DNA from: CAIOSQ01 sp044359885
Lineage (GTDB): Bacteria > Pseudomonadota > Alphaproteobacteria > CACIAM-22H2
Direction of reading: 5' to 3'
Assembly: GCA_044359885.1 (NCBI GenBank)
Contig: JBIKLI010000143.1
Location: 1 to 10,261, forward strand
DNA: 10,261 nt
The notes under the pieces are model-generated. The model saw only the letters and a list, made by a program, of their open reading frames with translations. It was not told where the DNA came from and did not search any database. The position numbers and the translations under genes are program-made. Below are positions 1 to 6,770 of the stretch, piece by piece. Each line of letters starts with the position of its first letter. The first letter of the stretch is position 1.

Positions 1-1023
1 CGTGTTGGGCTGGCTGAACGAGGTATGGACGGCGGCGACGAAGCCGACCGGGCCGATGCAGTCATGCGGCGCGAAGGGGCGGTGGAACGTCTCGGCGAGG
101 GCCGCGATCTTGCGGCCCTCGGTCAGCCCACCGGTCCAGCACAGATCGACCATCACGACCCCGACGGCGTCGCGCTCGAGCATGTCCTTGTAGGGAAAAC
201 GCGTGCCCAGCGTCTCGCTGGCGCAGACCCAGACGTCGGTCGAGCGCGCGTATTCGGCCAGCGCCTGCGGCGAGTTCATCCGGATCGGATCCTCGAACCA
301 GGTCGGCTTGTAGGGCTCCAGCGCGCGGGCGATCTGCTTGGCCATCGGCAGGTTCCACAGCGAGTGGAACTCGACCATGATCTCCATCCGGTCGCCGACG
401 GCGCGGCGGATCTTCTCGAACGGCTCGAGCGCCTTCTTCATCTGCGCCGCCGAGATCCAAAGCCCGTTGTTCTCCATCGCCGGCGGGTCGAAGGGCCAGA
501 TCTTCATCGCCCCGATGCCGCTCTCCAGCAGGCTTTCGGCCAGCGCGTCGGCGCGATTCATGAACGCGTCGAGATCCTCGTAGGGGCCTTCGCCCTCGCC
601 GAGATTCCAGTTCGAGACGTAGCGGATGTTCTTCGAGCGGACATACTTGTAGCCGGCGCAGGTGTTGTAGATGCGCTGCCGGTCGCGGCAGAGCCCGCCG
701 AGCATCTGGTGGACGGGCTGGCCGCAGGCCTTGCCGAAGAGGTCCCAGAGCGCGATGTCCACGGCCGAGGCCGCGCGGTGCTCGACCCCTGTCGAGGATT
801 GCGCCATCGGCAGGTTGAGCATGTCGCGGTTGAGCGCCTCGATCCGCAGCGGGTCGCGTCCGATGAGACGGCCGGCGAGGGTGTCGTGGATATGAGCCTC
901 GACCGACGCGGCTCCGTAGAAGGTTTCGCCGAGGCCGATCAGGCCCGCATCGGTATGGACCCGCACCCAGAGCACATTGGCGAATTCCTCGGTGTACAGG
1001 GTTTCGATCGCTGTGATCTTCAT
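1..1023 (-). CDS. Mandelate racemase/muconate lactonizing enzyme family protein (enolase superfamily), partial, C-terminus off the left edge
   Basis: The minus-strand frame from ATG at 1023 stays open to base 1 (341 residues) and begins MKITAIETLYTEEFANV. It belongs to the enolase superfamily, whose members abstract the proton alpha to a carboxylate with Mg2+ and act as racemases, cycloisomerases or acid-sugar dehydratases in the cytoplasm. Visible: an N-terminal capping domain (about 1-125), then the barrel. Metal-ligand candidates are E218 (VEFHSLW), E244 (WFEDP) and E270 (ASETLG), spaced 26 and 26 as in mandelate racemase. D293 and H320 (PHDCIGP) have the spacing of the D270/H297 catalytic dyad. 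The barrel lysine motif reads K174-I-W176, so the second Lys of KxK is missing. A GAGG 11 nt upstream is a loosely placed ribosome site. The conserved HDCxGP context suggests a sugar-acid dehydratase, but the substrate cannot be named. Perhaps 40-60 residues are missing. Family certain, function open. Confidence 0.9.
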   Translation of the reverse strand, partial: MKITAIETLYTEEFANVLWVRVHTDAGLIGLGETFYGAASVEAHIHDTLAGRLIGRDPLRIEALNRDMLNLPMAQSSTGVEHRAASAVDIALWDLFGKACGQPVHQMLGGLCRDRQRIYNTCAGYKYVRSKNIRYVSNWNLGEGEGPYEDLDAFMNRADALAESLLESGIGAMKIWPFDPPAMENNGLWISAAQMKKALEPFEKIRRAVGDRMEIMVEFHSLWNLPMAKQIARALEPYKPTWFEDPIRMNSPQALAEYARSTDVWVCASETLGTRFPYKDMLERDAVGVVMVDLCWTGGLTEGRKIAALAETFHRPFAPHDCIGPVGFVAAVHTSFSQPNT

Positions 1024-1149
1024 GGGGGCGTCATCCTCGACGGGATCCGCCCCGGTTTTCCGACAGGCGCGGAACAGCCGCAAATCCGGCGGCGGGAGAT
1101 TCGTCTCAAGGCCGGGCTGCAGGCGGCCTGCGCCGGAATGAAGGGGAAA

Positions 1150-1224
1150 TGGTGCCGCCGAAGTGAATTGAACACTCGACCCCGTCCTTACCAAGGACGT
1201 GCTCTACCACTGAGCTACGGCGGC
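1150..1224 (-). tRNA. tRNA-Thr (anticodon GGU)
   Basis: The reverse complement folds as a complete 75-nt cloverleaf. The 7-bp acceptor stem is GCCGCCG/CGGCGGC, followed by D arm GCTC-AGTGGTA-GAGC, anticodon stem CGTCC/GGACG with loop TTGGTAA (anticodon GGT, threonine ACC/ACU codons), a 5-nt variable loop, T stem GAGTG/CACTT with loop TTCAATT, discriminator A and an encoded CCA. It lies alone between the enolase-superfamily gene and the divergent hydroxylase gene. The flanking spacers (1024-1149 and 1225-1340) contain no other gene that I can support. Just past the 3' end a short inverted repeat (GCAGG-cgg-CCTGC, 1119-1131) has no T-tract, so termination is unclear. No integrase or direct repeat is next to it to suggest an attachment site. 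Confidence 0.97.
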
Positions 1225-1269
1225 GCCCCTTGCTCACCGGCGGGCGCTTGCGTCCCGCGGCGGCGGCGG

Positions 1270-1298
1270 GATATGCCACAGGGGCGTCATCGGCGCAA
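1270..1298 (-). promoter_or_regulatory. Candidate promoter for tRNA-Thr
   Basis: On the minus strand a TTGCGC box (1298-1293) is followed after 17 bp by CATATC (1275-1270), about 45 bp upstream of the tRNA 5' end. The -35-like box matches TTGACA at TTG and the -10-like box matches TATAAT at three positions. The spacing and the locally AT-richer -10 in an otherwise GC-rich stretch are the main support. It is a weak match and purely inferred. Confidence 0.28.
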
Positions 1299-1340
1299 CA
1301 CTTCGCCCGGCGACCGGGGTGACTTCGCGAGGACAACGAC

Positions 1341-2156
1341 GTGGCCGAATGGCTGATCGCTTCCCAGGACATGCTGCGCCTCGCGATCTTCGCCGGGGTC
1401 CTGGGCGCCATGCTGGCCTGGGAGGCGGTGGCCCCGCGGCGCGCGCGCTGCGCCAGCCGCTGGCGGCGCTGGCCCGGAAATTTCGGCGTCGTGGTGGCGG
1501 GCGCGCTGCTGCTGCGGTTGGTCTTTCCGGTGACGGCGGTCGCCTGGGCGGGCGCGCTGGAGGCGCGCGGGGTGGGGCTGATGGCGCTGGTCGGCGCGCC
1601 GGTCTGGCTGGCGGTGCCGGTCGCGGTCGTGGCGCTGGACCTGGCGATCTGGGCGCAGCATCTGGTGTTCCACCGCGTACCTGCCCTGTGGCGGCTGCAT
1701 CGCATGCATCACGCGGACACCGATCTGGACGCGAGCTCCGGAGCCCGTTTCCATCCGCTGGAGATCCTGCTGTCCATGGCGATCAAGTTCGTCGTCATCG
1801 CGGCGCTGGGAGCACCGGCGGTGGCGGTGCTGCTGTTCGAGATCCTGCTGAATGCCTGCGCCACCTTCAACCATGCCAATGTCGCCTTGCCGGCGCGTGC
1901 CGAACGCGGGCTGCGCGCCGTGCTGGTGACCCCCGACATGCATCGCATCCATCACAGCTGGCGCCGCGAGGAGACGGATTCGAATTTCGGCTTTTGCCTG
2001 CCCTGGTGGGACCGGCTGTTCGGGACCTATCGCGCCCAACCGGCCGACGGCCAGACCGGGATGACGATCGGGCTTGCCGAGTTCCGTGATCCGGGCGAGG
2101 CGCGGCTGGACCGGCTCCTGACCCAGCCTTTCCGTCAGGCCGCCTCGGCGCCGTAA
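1341..2156 (+). CDS. Sterol desaturase/fatty acid hydroxylase superfamily membrane protein
   Basis: 271 residues from a GTG start at 1341, with GAGGA seven bases upstream supporting that start. The family consists of integral membrane di-iron enzymes that hydroxylate or desaturate lipids such as fatty acids, sterols or carotenoids using O2. The histidine clusters expected for the iron site are present: H107-LVF-H111, H120-RM-H123-H124, H138, H178 and H201-RI-H204-H205. They lie between hydrophobic segments at about 8-28, 48-70, 80-102 and 144-172, leaving the His clusters on the cytoplasmic face. The WDRLFGTY sequence after the last cluster is also typical. The length is normal for the short bacterial members. 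The last 22 bp overlap the convergent soeC gene. The substrate cannot be predicted from this context, because no carotenoid, hopanoid or lipid gene adjoins it. Confidence 0.9.
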   Translation: MAEWLIASQDMLRLAIFAGVLGAMLAWEAVAPRRARCASRWRRWPGNFGVVVAGALLLRLVFPVTAVAWAGALEARGVGLMALVGAPVWLAVPVAVVALDLAIWAQHLVFHRVPALWRLHRMHHADTDLDASSGARFHPLEILLSMAIKFVVIAALGAPAVAVLLFEILLNACATFNHANVALPARAERGLRAVLVTPDMHRIHHSWRREETDSNFGFCLPWWDRLFGTYRAQPADGQTGMTIGLAEFRDPGEARLDRLLTQPFRQAASAP

Positions 2157-3082
2157 TACAGCGTCACGGTGTGCTTCGCTTCGGCGAAGAACAGCCAGCG
2201 CTCGGCCAGCACGCCGGCGAGCCCCGACAGGGCGGCGGCGATCGCGGCGATCGTCGCCGGCAGCGGCGGGGCGATCGTGGCGAGCAGCAGCAGCAGCAGC
2301 GGTGCGGCGAAACCGCCGGCCAGCGTCAGGCGCCGCAGCTTCACGACGTGCCGCCGGGCGACCTGGAAGCCCATCTCGCGCATCAGATAATTGGTGCCGG
2401 TATGCGGCGGCTCGAGCAGGCGTACGGGACCGAGGGGGGCGAGGCCGGTGGCGCTGCCCGCGGTCGAGGCGGCGGCCTGGGAGTCGATGAAGCGCCAGTA
2501 GCGCTCCTTCAGGACCACCCCCAGCCCGGTTGCCAGGATGGCGAGGAGCCCGACCAGCCGCGACGGGGTGCCCCAGACATGCAGCAGGGCGTTGAGCAGC
2601 GTCGCACCGGTCATCAGGGCCAGCACATGATAGACCGGCACCACGTGCGGATTGCACCACTGGTGCACCGGCTTCAGCGTGCGGTAGATCATCGCCGTGC
2701 AGTGGACGCAGGCGATCGCCATTACCGGCAGCGCCAGGGCTGCGATCAGCACCGGGCGGTCGGCGCGCGCCAGCACGACCCAGCCCAGCGCCAGCCCCGC
2801 GAGCGGCAGATAGGCCAGCAGCGCCGCCGCGCCCTCGCGGCTCAGCCAGGAGCTGCGCAGCTGGGTCAGCGCGCGCCAGGCGCGTTCAGGCCGCCCGAGA
2901 TGCGCGGTCGAGGACAGCAGCCCGGCCGTGACCAGGCTTGCACCCAGGCCGAGCGCGCAGAAGCCGAAGCCGCGATCGGGCGGCAACAGGCCCAGCGCGT
3001 GGAGCAGGCCGGTCAGCGCCAGCAGGCCATAGCCGGCGCCGGACGCGACGGTGAAGACGATGACCGAGAGCGCGGGATGCAC
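2135..3082 (-). CDS. soeC: Membrane anchor subunit of sulfite dehydrogenase (DmsC/NrfD-like, SoeC)
   Basis: 315 residues starting at GTG (3082), with AAGGA nine bases upstream overlapping the soeB stop codon. DmsC-type anchors hold a molybdoenzyme/ferredoxin pair on the membrane and exchange electrons with quinone. The sequence shows about eight hydrophobic helices (roughly 3-30, 38-60, 83-105, 108-132, 147-170, 173-192, 245-265, 268-295). A soluble loop between helices six and seven carries HTGTNYLMREMGF, and the C-terminal AERWLFFAEAKHT is a DmsC-family feature. In a Soe complex this subunit should deliver electrons from sulfite oxidation to the quinone pool. It is the last gene of the soeABC operon, 13 nt after soeB. 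Its stop lies inside the convergent hydroxylase gene. Residues around 265-270 form a six-Leu run encoded by a triplet repeat. Another DmsC-like oxidoreductase anchor is the alternative reading. Confidence 0.85.
   Translation of the reverse strand: MHPALSVIVFTVASGAGYGLLALTGLLHALGLLPPDRGFGFCALGLGASLVTAGLLSSTAHLGRPERAWRALTQLRSSWLSREGAAALLAYLPLAGLALGWVVLARADRPVLIAALALPVMAIACVHCTAMIYRTLKPVHQWCNPHVVPVYHVLALMTGATLLNALLHVWGTPSRLVGLLAILATGLGVVLKERYWRFIDSQAAASTAGSATGLAPLGPVRLLEPPHTGTNYLMREMGFQVARRHVVKLRRLTLAGGFAAPLLLLLLATIAPPLPATIAAIAAALSGLAGVLAERWLFFAEAKHTVTLYYGAEAA
2283..2300. repeat. Six-copy AGC triplet repeat inside soeC
   Basis: Six perfect AGC units on the plus strand are read on the minus strand, together with base 2282, as one CTC and five CTG leucine codons in a membrane helix of SoeC. 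The tract is short and in frame, so unit gain or loss would only lengthen or shorten the Leu run. It probably reflects Leu codon bias rather than a functional microsatellite. Confidence 0.8.
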
Positions 3083-3095
3083 GGATGCCGGTCCT

Positions 3096-3845
3096 TCAGC
3101 GCGACAGAACGCGGTCGAGCCAGCGCAGCGCCGGATGCATCGCGGACGGATCGAAGGCCGGCTCCAGCGCGGCCGCCCCGTTGCCGCACCCGGCGCCCTT
3201 CTTGGGGCGCGGCGGCAGGTAGCGGTTCACTGGCTTGTAGCCGAGCTCCGGCATCAGTTCGACGCCGCCACGCTCCGCCACCAGGCGCGAGACGGCCGAG
3301 TCCGGATCGCCCAGGTCGCCGAAATGCCGCGCGTTGGCCGGGCAGGTCGAGACGCAGGCCGGGACGCGATCCTCCTCGGCCAGGGTCTCGTTGTAGATCT
3401 TGTCGATGCACAGCGTGCATTTCTTCATCACGCCGTCTTCCTCGTCGAATTCCCGCGCGCCATAGGGACAGGCCCAGGAGCAGAGCTTGCAGCCGATGCA
3501 GGTCTCGGCATTCACCAGCACGATCCCGTCCTCGGCCCGCTTGTAGGAGGCGCCTGTCGGGCAGACCGACACGCAGGCCGGCTCCTCGCAATGCAGGCAG
3601 GAGCGCGGGAAATGAACGGTGCGGCTCTCGGCCCCGGTCCCGGCCTCGAAGGCGTGGATGCGGTTGAACCAGACGCCGCTGGCGTCGCGCGAATAGGGGG
3701 CGAGGTCGGTCAGGGGCGCCGAATGGCCCGAGGTGTTCCATTCCTTGCAGTTGACCGCGCAGGCATGGCAGCCGACGCAGGTGTCGAGGTCGATCACGAG
3801 GCCGAGCTTGCGGGCTCCCTCGGCGGGCGGGACATAGCTGGTCAT
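3096..3845 (-). CDS. soeB: Iron-sulfur subunit of sulfite dehydrogenase (four [4Fe-4S] ferredoxin-like, SoeB)
   Basis: 249 residues starting at ATG (3845). The start shares ATGA with the soeA stop, which implies translational coupling. The frame stays open far upstream inside soeA, but the ATGA overlap and the DmsB-like N-terminus MTSYVPPAEGARKLG fix the start. Sixteen Cys form four cluster motifs: C23/C26/C29/C33, C83/C86/C91/C95, C116/C119/C122/C126 and C143/C146/C164/C168. This is the DmsB/PsrB pattern of four [4Fe-4S] clusters that wire the molybdenum site to the membrane anchor. There is no signal peptide, in agreement with a cytoplasmic location. The C-terminal tail (about 205-249) carries no motif that I recognise. 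The genes on either side are its expected partners. All cluster ligands are intact. Confidence 0.92.
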   Translation of the reverse strand: MTSYVPPAEGARKLGLVIDLDTCVGCHACAVNCKEWNTSGHSAPLTDLAPYSRDASGVWFNRIHAFEAGTGAESRTVHFPRSCLHCEEPACVSVCPTGASYKRAEDGIVLVNAETCIGCKLCSWACPYGAREFDEEDGVMKKCTLCIDKIYNETLAEEDRVPACVSTCPANARHFGDLGDPDSAVSRLVAERGGVELMPELGYKPVNRYLPPRPKKGAGCGNGAAALEPAFDPSAMHPALRWLDRVLSR

Positions 3846-6691
3846 CGCGGCTTGCTCGCGTCGTAGCGGAGGATCCGGGGGGCGCGCTCGATGCCGGGCG
3901 GCAGTTTCACGGCGGGCGGGCGCGGGCTGGTCTCGCCGGCCTCGGCCGGGGCGCATTTCTCCAGGCGGATGCGCAGGTCGTACCACGCCGCCTGGCCGGT
4001 CACCGGATCGGCATTGGGCGAACGGGCGGGACCAGGCAGGAATTCCGAGATCGCGTGGTTGAGCAGGAAGCCGTGCGAGGCCTCGCGCGCGTCGGGGTCG
4101 AGATTCCAGGCGCCCGCACGCTTGCCGATCGCGTTCCATGTCCAGGCGGTGTCGGGATTGCAGCCCTCCATCAGCCGGACCTGCGCCTTGACCCGCCCGT
4201 GATGGGAGACGATCCAGACCCAGTCGTCGTCGGCGATGTCGAGCCGCGCGGCGGTGCTGCGATTGACGAACAGCCGGTTCTCGCCGTGGATCTGGCGCAG
4301 CCAAGCGTTCTGGCTGTGCCACGCGTGGTACATCGCCATCGGCCGCTGCGTGACCGCATGCATCGGATAGAGGTCCCGGTCGACCGCCTCCTCCTCGAAC
4401 GGCATGTACCAGAAGGGCAGCGGATCGCAGTACCGCTCGACCCGCGCGCGCAGCGCCGCCGGCGGCTGGATCAGTCCATGGCCCTGGGCGGCGAGGCGGA
4501 AACGCTGCAGCGGTTCGACATACAGCTGCAGGACGATCGGATCGGGCTTGTCGAGCAGCCCCAGCTTCACCGCCTCCTCGAGATAGGCGCGATTCGCGTA
4601 TTTGAAGTACAGCGCCTCGGCCGGCAGATGGTGGCGCCAGAAACATCCGTTCTCGACATAGCGGCGCAACTGGTCGCGATTGGCGGCCCCCTTGCCGGGC
4701 GACCCGCCGTCGGCGCCGCGCCATCCCGCCAGGGGGCCGATGCCGGGGCGGCGCTCGTGGTTGACGATGTAGTCGGCATAGCCACCCGGATATTTCGGCA
4801 GCCCGTCGGCGTCGACGAAGCCGGGCATCCGCAGCCGGGCGCCAAGCTCGAGCAGCACGTCCTGGAACGGCCGCACGTCGCGGTCGGGCGCGACCACGGG
4901 CTGGCGGATCGCGTCGCCCGGGCCTTCGGCCGAGCCGATCGGACGGTCGAGCAGCGAGATGCAGTCCCAGCGTTCGAGATAGGTCGTGTCGGGCAGGATC
5001 AGGTCGGCATAGGCGACCATCTCCGAGAAATAGGCGTCCGAATAGATGATCCGCGGGATGCGGTAGCCGCCATCGGCGTCGCGATCGGTCAGCATGCGCA
5101 TCGTGCCGGCGCTGTTCATCGCCGAATTCCAGGACATGTTCGCCATGAACATGAACAGCGTGTCGATCGGGTAGGGATCGCCGGCATGTGCGTTGGCGAT
5201 CACCATCTGCAGCATGCCGTGCGCCGAGAGCGGGGCTTCCCAGCTATAGGCCTTGTCGATGCGCGTCGCCTTGCCGGCGGCATCGACCAGCAGGTCCTCG
5301 GGCGCCAGCGGGAAGCCCAGCGGCATGCCGCCGAGCGGCGTGTTGGGGGCGACGGTCTTGCCGGCCGGCTTGGGTCCGCCGGGCATCGGCTTGGGATAGG
5401 GCGCCTTGTAGCGCCAGCTGCCGGGGCGGTCGATCGCGCCCAGCAGCATCTGCAGGACATGCAGCGCGCGGCAGGTCTGGAACCCGTTGGAATGCGCGGA
5501 GATGCCGCGCATCGCGTGGAAGGACACCGGCCTGCCGACCATCGTCTCGTGGCGGCGGCCTGTCCAGTCGGTCCAGGGCTGCGGGATCTCGACCTTCTGC
5601 GCGAAGGCGGCGTCGACCAGCTCGGCGGCGATCCGCCGGATCGTCGCGGCGGGCACGCCGCAGCGCGCCGCGACCGCCTCGGGGGCGTAGGCGGCGTCGA
5701 GATAGCGATTGGCGATCAGATGGAAGACCGGCACGCAGCGGCCCCAGTCCGGAAGCTGGACCTCGCCGGCGATGCGCGGGCTGATCCCGGTCTCCAGCGC
5801 CGACACCGGTGCCTCGCGCCCCGCATCCCAGGCCAGCGGCCGGCCGGCGGGGTCGCGGGCGAACAGACCGTCATTGGCGCTGCCGGGCTCCTGCACGACC
5901 AGCCAGGTCGCGTTGGTGTAGCGCGCCAGGAAGTCGAGATCGACGCGGTCGGCCTTGAGGATCTCGTGGATCAGGGCCATGACCAGAAGCCCGTCGGTTC
6001 CCGGGCGGATCCCGATCCATTCGTCGGCGACGGCGGAGTAGCCGGTGCGGACGGGATTGACCGAGACGAACTTCGCGCCGCGCGCCTTCAGCTTCGACAG
6101 CCCGATCTTGATCGGGTTCGAATCGTGGTCCTCGGCGACGCCGAACATCAGCAGATAGCGCGCATGCTCCCAGTCCGGCTCGCCGAATTCCCAGAAGCTG
6201 CCGCCGATCGAGTAGAGCCCGGCTGCCGCCATGTTGACCGAGCAGAATCCGCCATGGGCGGCGAAATTCGGAGTCCCGAACTGCGCGGCCCACCAACCGG
6301 TGAAGGACTGGCTCTGGTCGCGTCCCGTGAAGAAGGCAAGCTTGCGCGGATCGCTGGCGCGGATGTCGCCGAGCCAGCGTGCCGCGAGGTCGAGGGCTTC
6401 GGACCAGGAGATCTCCTTGAACTCGCCGTCGCCGCGCGCGCCCACCCGCAGCAGCGGCGCCGTCAGCCGCGCGGGCGAGTTGTGCTGCATGATCCCCGCC
6501 GAACCCTTGGCGCAGAGCACGCCGCGATTGACGGGGTGGCGCTTGTTGCCCTCGATGTAGCGGATGCGGCCGTCGCGCAGATGCACCTTGATGCCGCAAC
6601 GGCACGCGCACATGTAGCAGGTGGTGGTCTTGACCTCGTCCGCGACGGTGGGGGAAAGGTCGATCTTCGGCTCGCCGTCGGGCGGGGTCAT
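3842..6691 (-). CDS. soeA: Molybdopterin oxidoreductase catalytic subunit, probable cytoplasmic-facing sulfite dehydrogenase (SoeA)
   Basis: 949 residues from ATG at 6691, with AGGAG ten bases upstream. This is a DMSO-reductase-family enzyme with bis-MGD cofactor. The N-terminal [4Fe-4S] motif is C25-x2-C28-x3-C32-x27-C60, with an extra C30. C150 in HGGFCSVNMA is at the position of the molybdenum ligand, a Cys as in polysulfide reductase-like enzymes. MGD-binding segments include GVAEDHDSNP, WIGIRPGTD and a C-terminal dinucleotide-binding domain at about 775-880. No twin-arginine signal precedes the first Cys, so the protein should stay in the cytoplasm. This separates it from exported DmsA, PsrA and TtrA and fits SoeA, which oxidises sulfite to sulfate. 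The gene order A-B-C with an NrfD/DmsC-type anchor is that of soeABC in purple sulfur bacteria and roseobacters. The substrate is inferred from resemblance, not from a diagnostic residue. Another sulfur or oxyanion substrate is possible. Confidence 0.82.
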   Translation of the reverse strand: MTPPDGEPKIDLSPTVADEVKTTTCYMCACRCGIKVHLRDGRIRYIEGNKRHPVNRGVLCAKGSAGIMQHNSPARLTAPLLRVGARGDGEFKEISWSEALDLAARWLGDIRASDPRKLAFFTGRDQSQSFTGWWAAQFGTPNFAAHGGFCSVNMAAAGLYSIGGSFWEFGEPDWEHARYLLMFGVAEDHDSNPIKIGLSKLKARGAKFVSVNPVRTGYSAVADEWIGIRPGTDGLLVMALIHEILKADRVDLDFLARYTNATWLVVQEPGSANDGLFARDPAGRPLAWDAGREAPVSALETGISPRIAGEVQLPDWGRCVPVFHLIANRYLDAAYAPEAVAARCGVPAATIRRIAAELVDAAFAQKVEIPQPWTDWTGRRHETMVGRPVSFHAMRGISAHSNGFQTCRALHVLQMLLGAIDRPGSWRYKAPYPKPMPGGPKPAGKTVAPNTPLGGMPLGFPLAPEDLLVDAAGKATRIDKAYSWEAPLSAHGMLQMVIANAHAGDPYPIDTLFMFMANMSWNSAMNSAGTMRMLTDRDADGGYRIPRIIYSDAYFSEMVAYADLILPDTTYLERWDCISLLDRPIGSAEGPGDAIRQPVVAPDRDVRPFQDVLLELGARLRMPGFVDADGLPKYPGGYADYIVNHERRPGIGPLAGWRGADGGSPGKGAANRDQLRRYVENGCFWRHHLPAEALYFKYANRAYLEEAVKLGLLDKPDPIVLQLYVEPLQRFRLAAQGHGLIQPPAALRARVERYCDPLPFWYMPFEEEAVDRDLYPMHAVTQRPMAMYHAWHSQNAWLRQIHGENRLFVNRSTAARLDIADDDWVWIVSHHGRVKAQVRLMEGCNPDTAWTWNAIGKRAGAWNLDPDAREASHGFLLNHAISEFLPGPARSPNADPVTGQAAWYDLRIRLEKCAPAEAGETSPRPPAVKLPPGIERAPRILRYDASKPR

Positions 6692-6718
6692 CTGGGCGTT
6701 GCTCCTGTCACGCGGGCG

Positions 6719-6747
6719 ACTTTGGACGCTCCCTGGCGCAGCGTCAA
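6719..6747 (-). promoter_or_regulatory. soeA: Candidate promoter for soeABC
   Basis: On the minus strand TTGACG (6747-6742) is followed after 17 bp by CAAAGT (6724-6719), about 28 bp before the soeA start codon. The -35-like box is a good match. The -10-like box matches TATAAT at only three positions. Both boxes fall on the arms of the inverted repeat at 6720-6749, so a protein bound there could control initiation. Alternatively soeABC is read through from the gene upstream. Confidence 0.3.
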
Positions 6748-6749
6748 AG
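6720..6749. promoter_or_regulatory. Imperfect inverted repeat before soeA (operator or hairpin)
   Basis: The arms CTTTGGACGCT (6720-6730) and AGCGTCAAAG (6740-6749) are complementary over 10 bp with one bulged G, around a 9-nt loop. No T-tract follows on the minus strand, so it is not a classic terminator of the upstream FAD gene. It sits 29-58 bp upstream of the soeA start codon. It may be an operator for a dimeric regulator, or a hairpin that stabilises or separates the soeABC part of a longer transcript. The pairing is seen directly; the role is inference. Confidence 0.5.
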
Positions 6750-6770
6750 CCTAAGCGTGGGCATCGCGCG

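Noticed and set aside
1119..1131. Possible terminator hairpin (GCAGG-cgg-CCTGC) downstream of tRNA-Thr
   Set aside because: The stem is five base pairs with no T-tract; common by chance at this base composition.
1150..1224. tRNA-Thr as an integration site for a mobile element
   Set aside because: There is no integrase, no direct repeat of the tRNA 3' end and no change in gene character on either side.
25..1356. A 443-codon plus-strand open frame across the enolase-superfamily gene and the tRNA
   Set aside because: It runs through a tRNA gene and opposite a clear enzyme gene. The composition is typical of a shadow frame.
1287..2660. A 457-codon minus-strand open frame spanning the hydroxylase and the end of soeC
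   Set aside because: It crosses two genes with recognisable membrane protein sequence in other frames and shows no motif.
3846..4724. N-terminal extension of SoeB into the soeA region
   Set aside because: The frame is open but lies inside the soeA coding sequence. The ATGA overlap start and the DmsB-like N-terminus account for the gene.
4055..6754. An 899-codon plus-strand open frame opposite soeA
   Set aside because: It is antisense to a protein with clear molybdoenzyme motifs and its own product is low-complexity Arg/Asp/Val-rich with no domain. Long antisense frames are expected in very GC-rich coding DNA.
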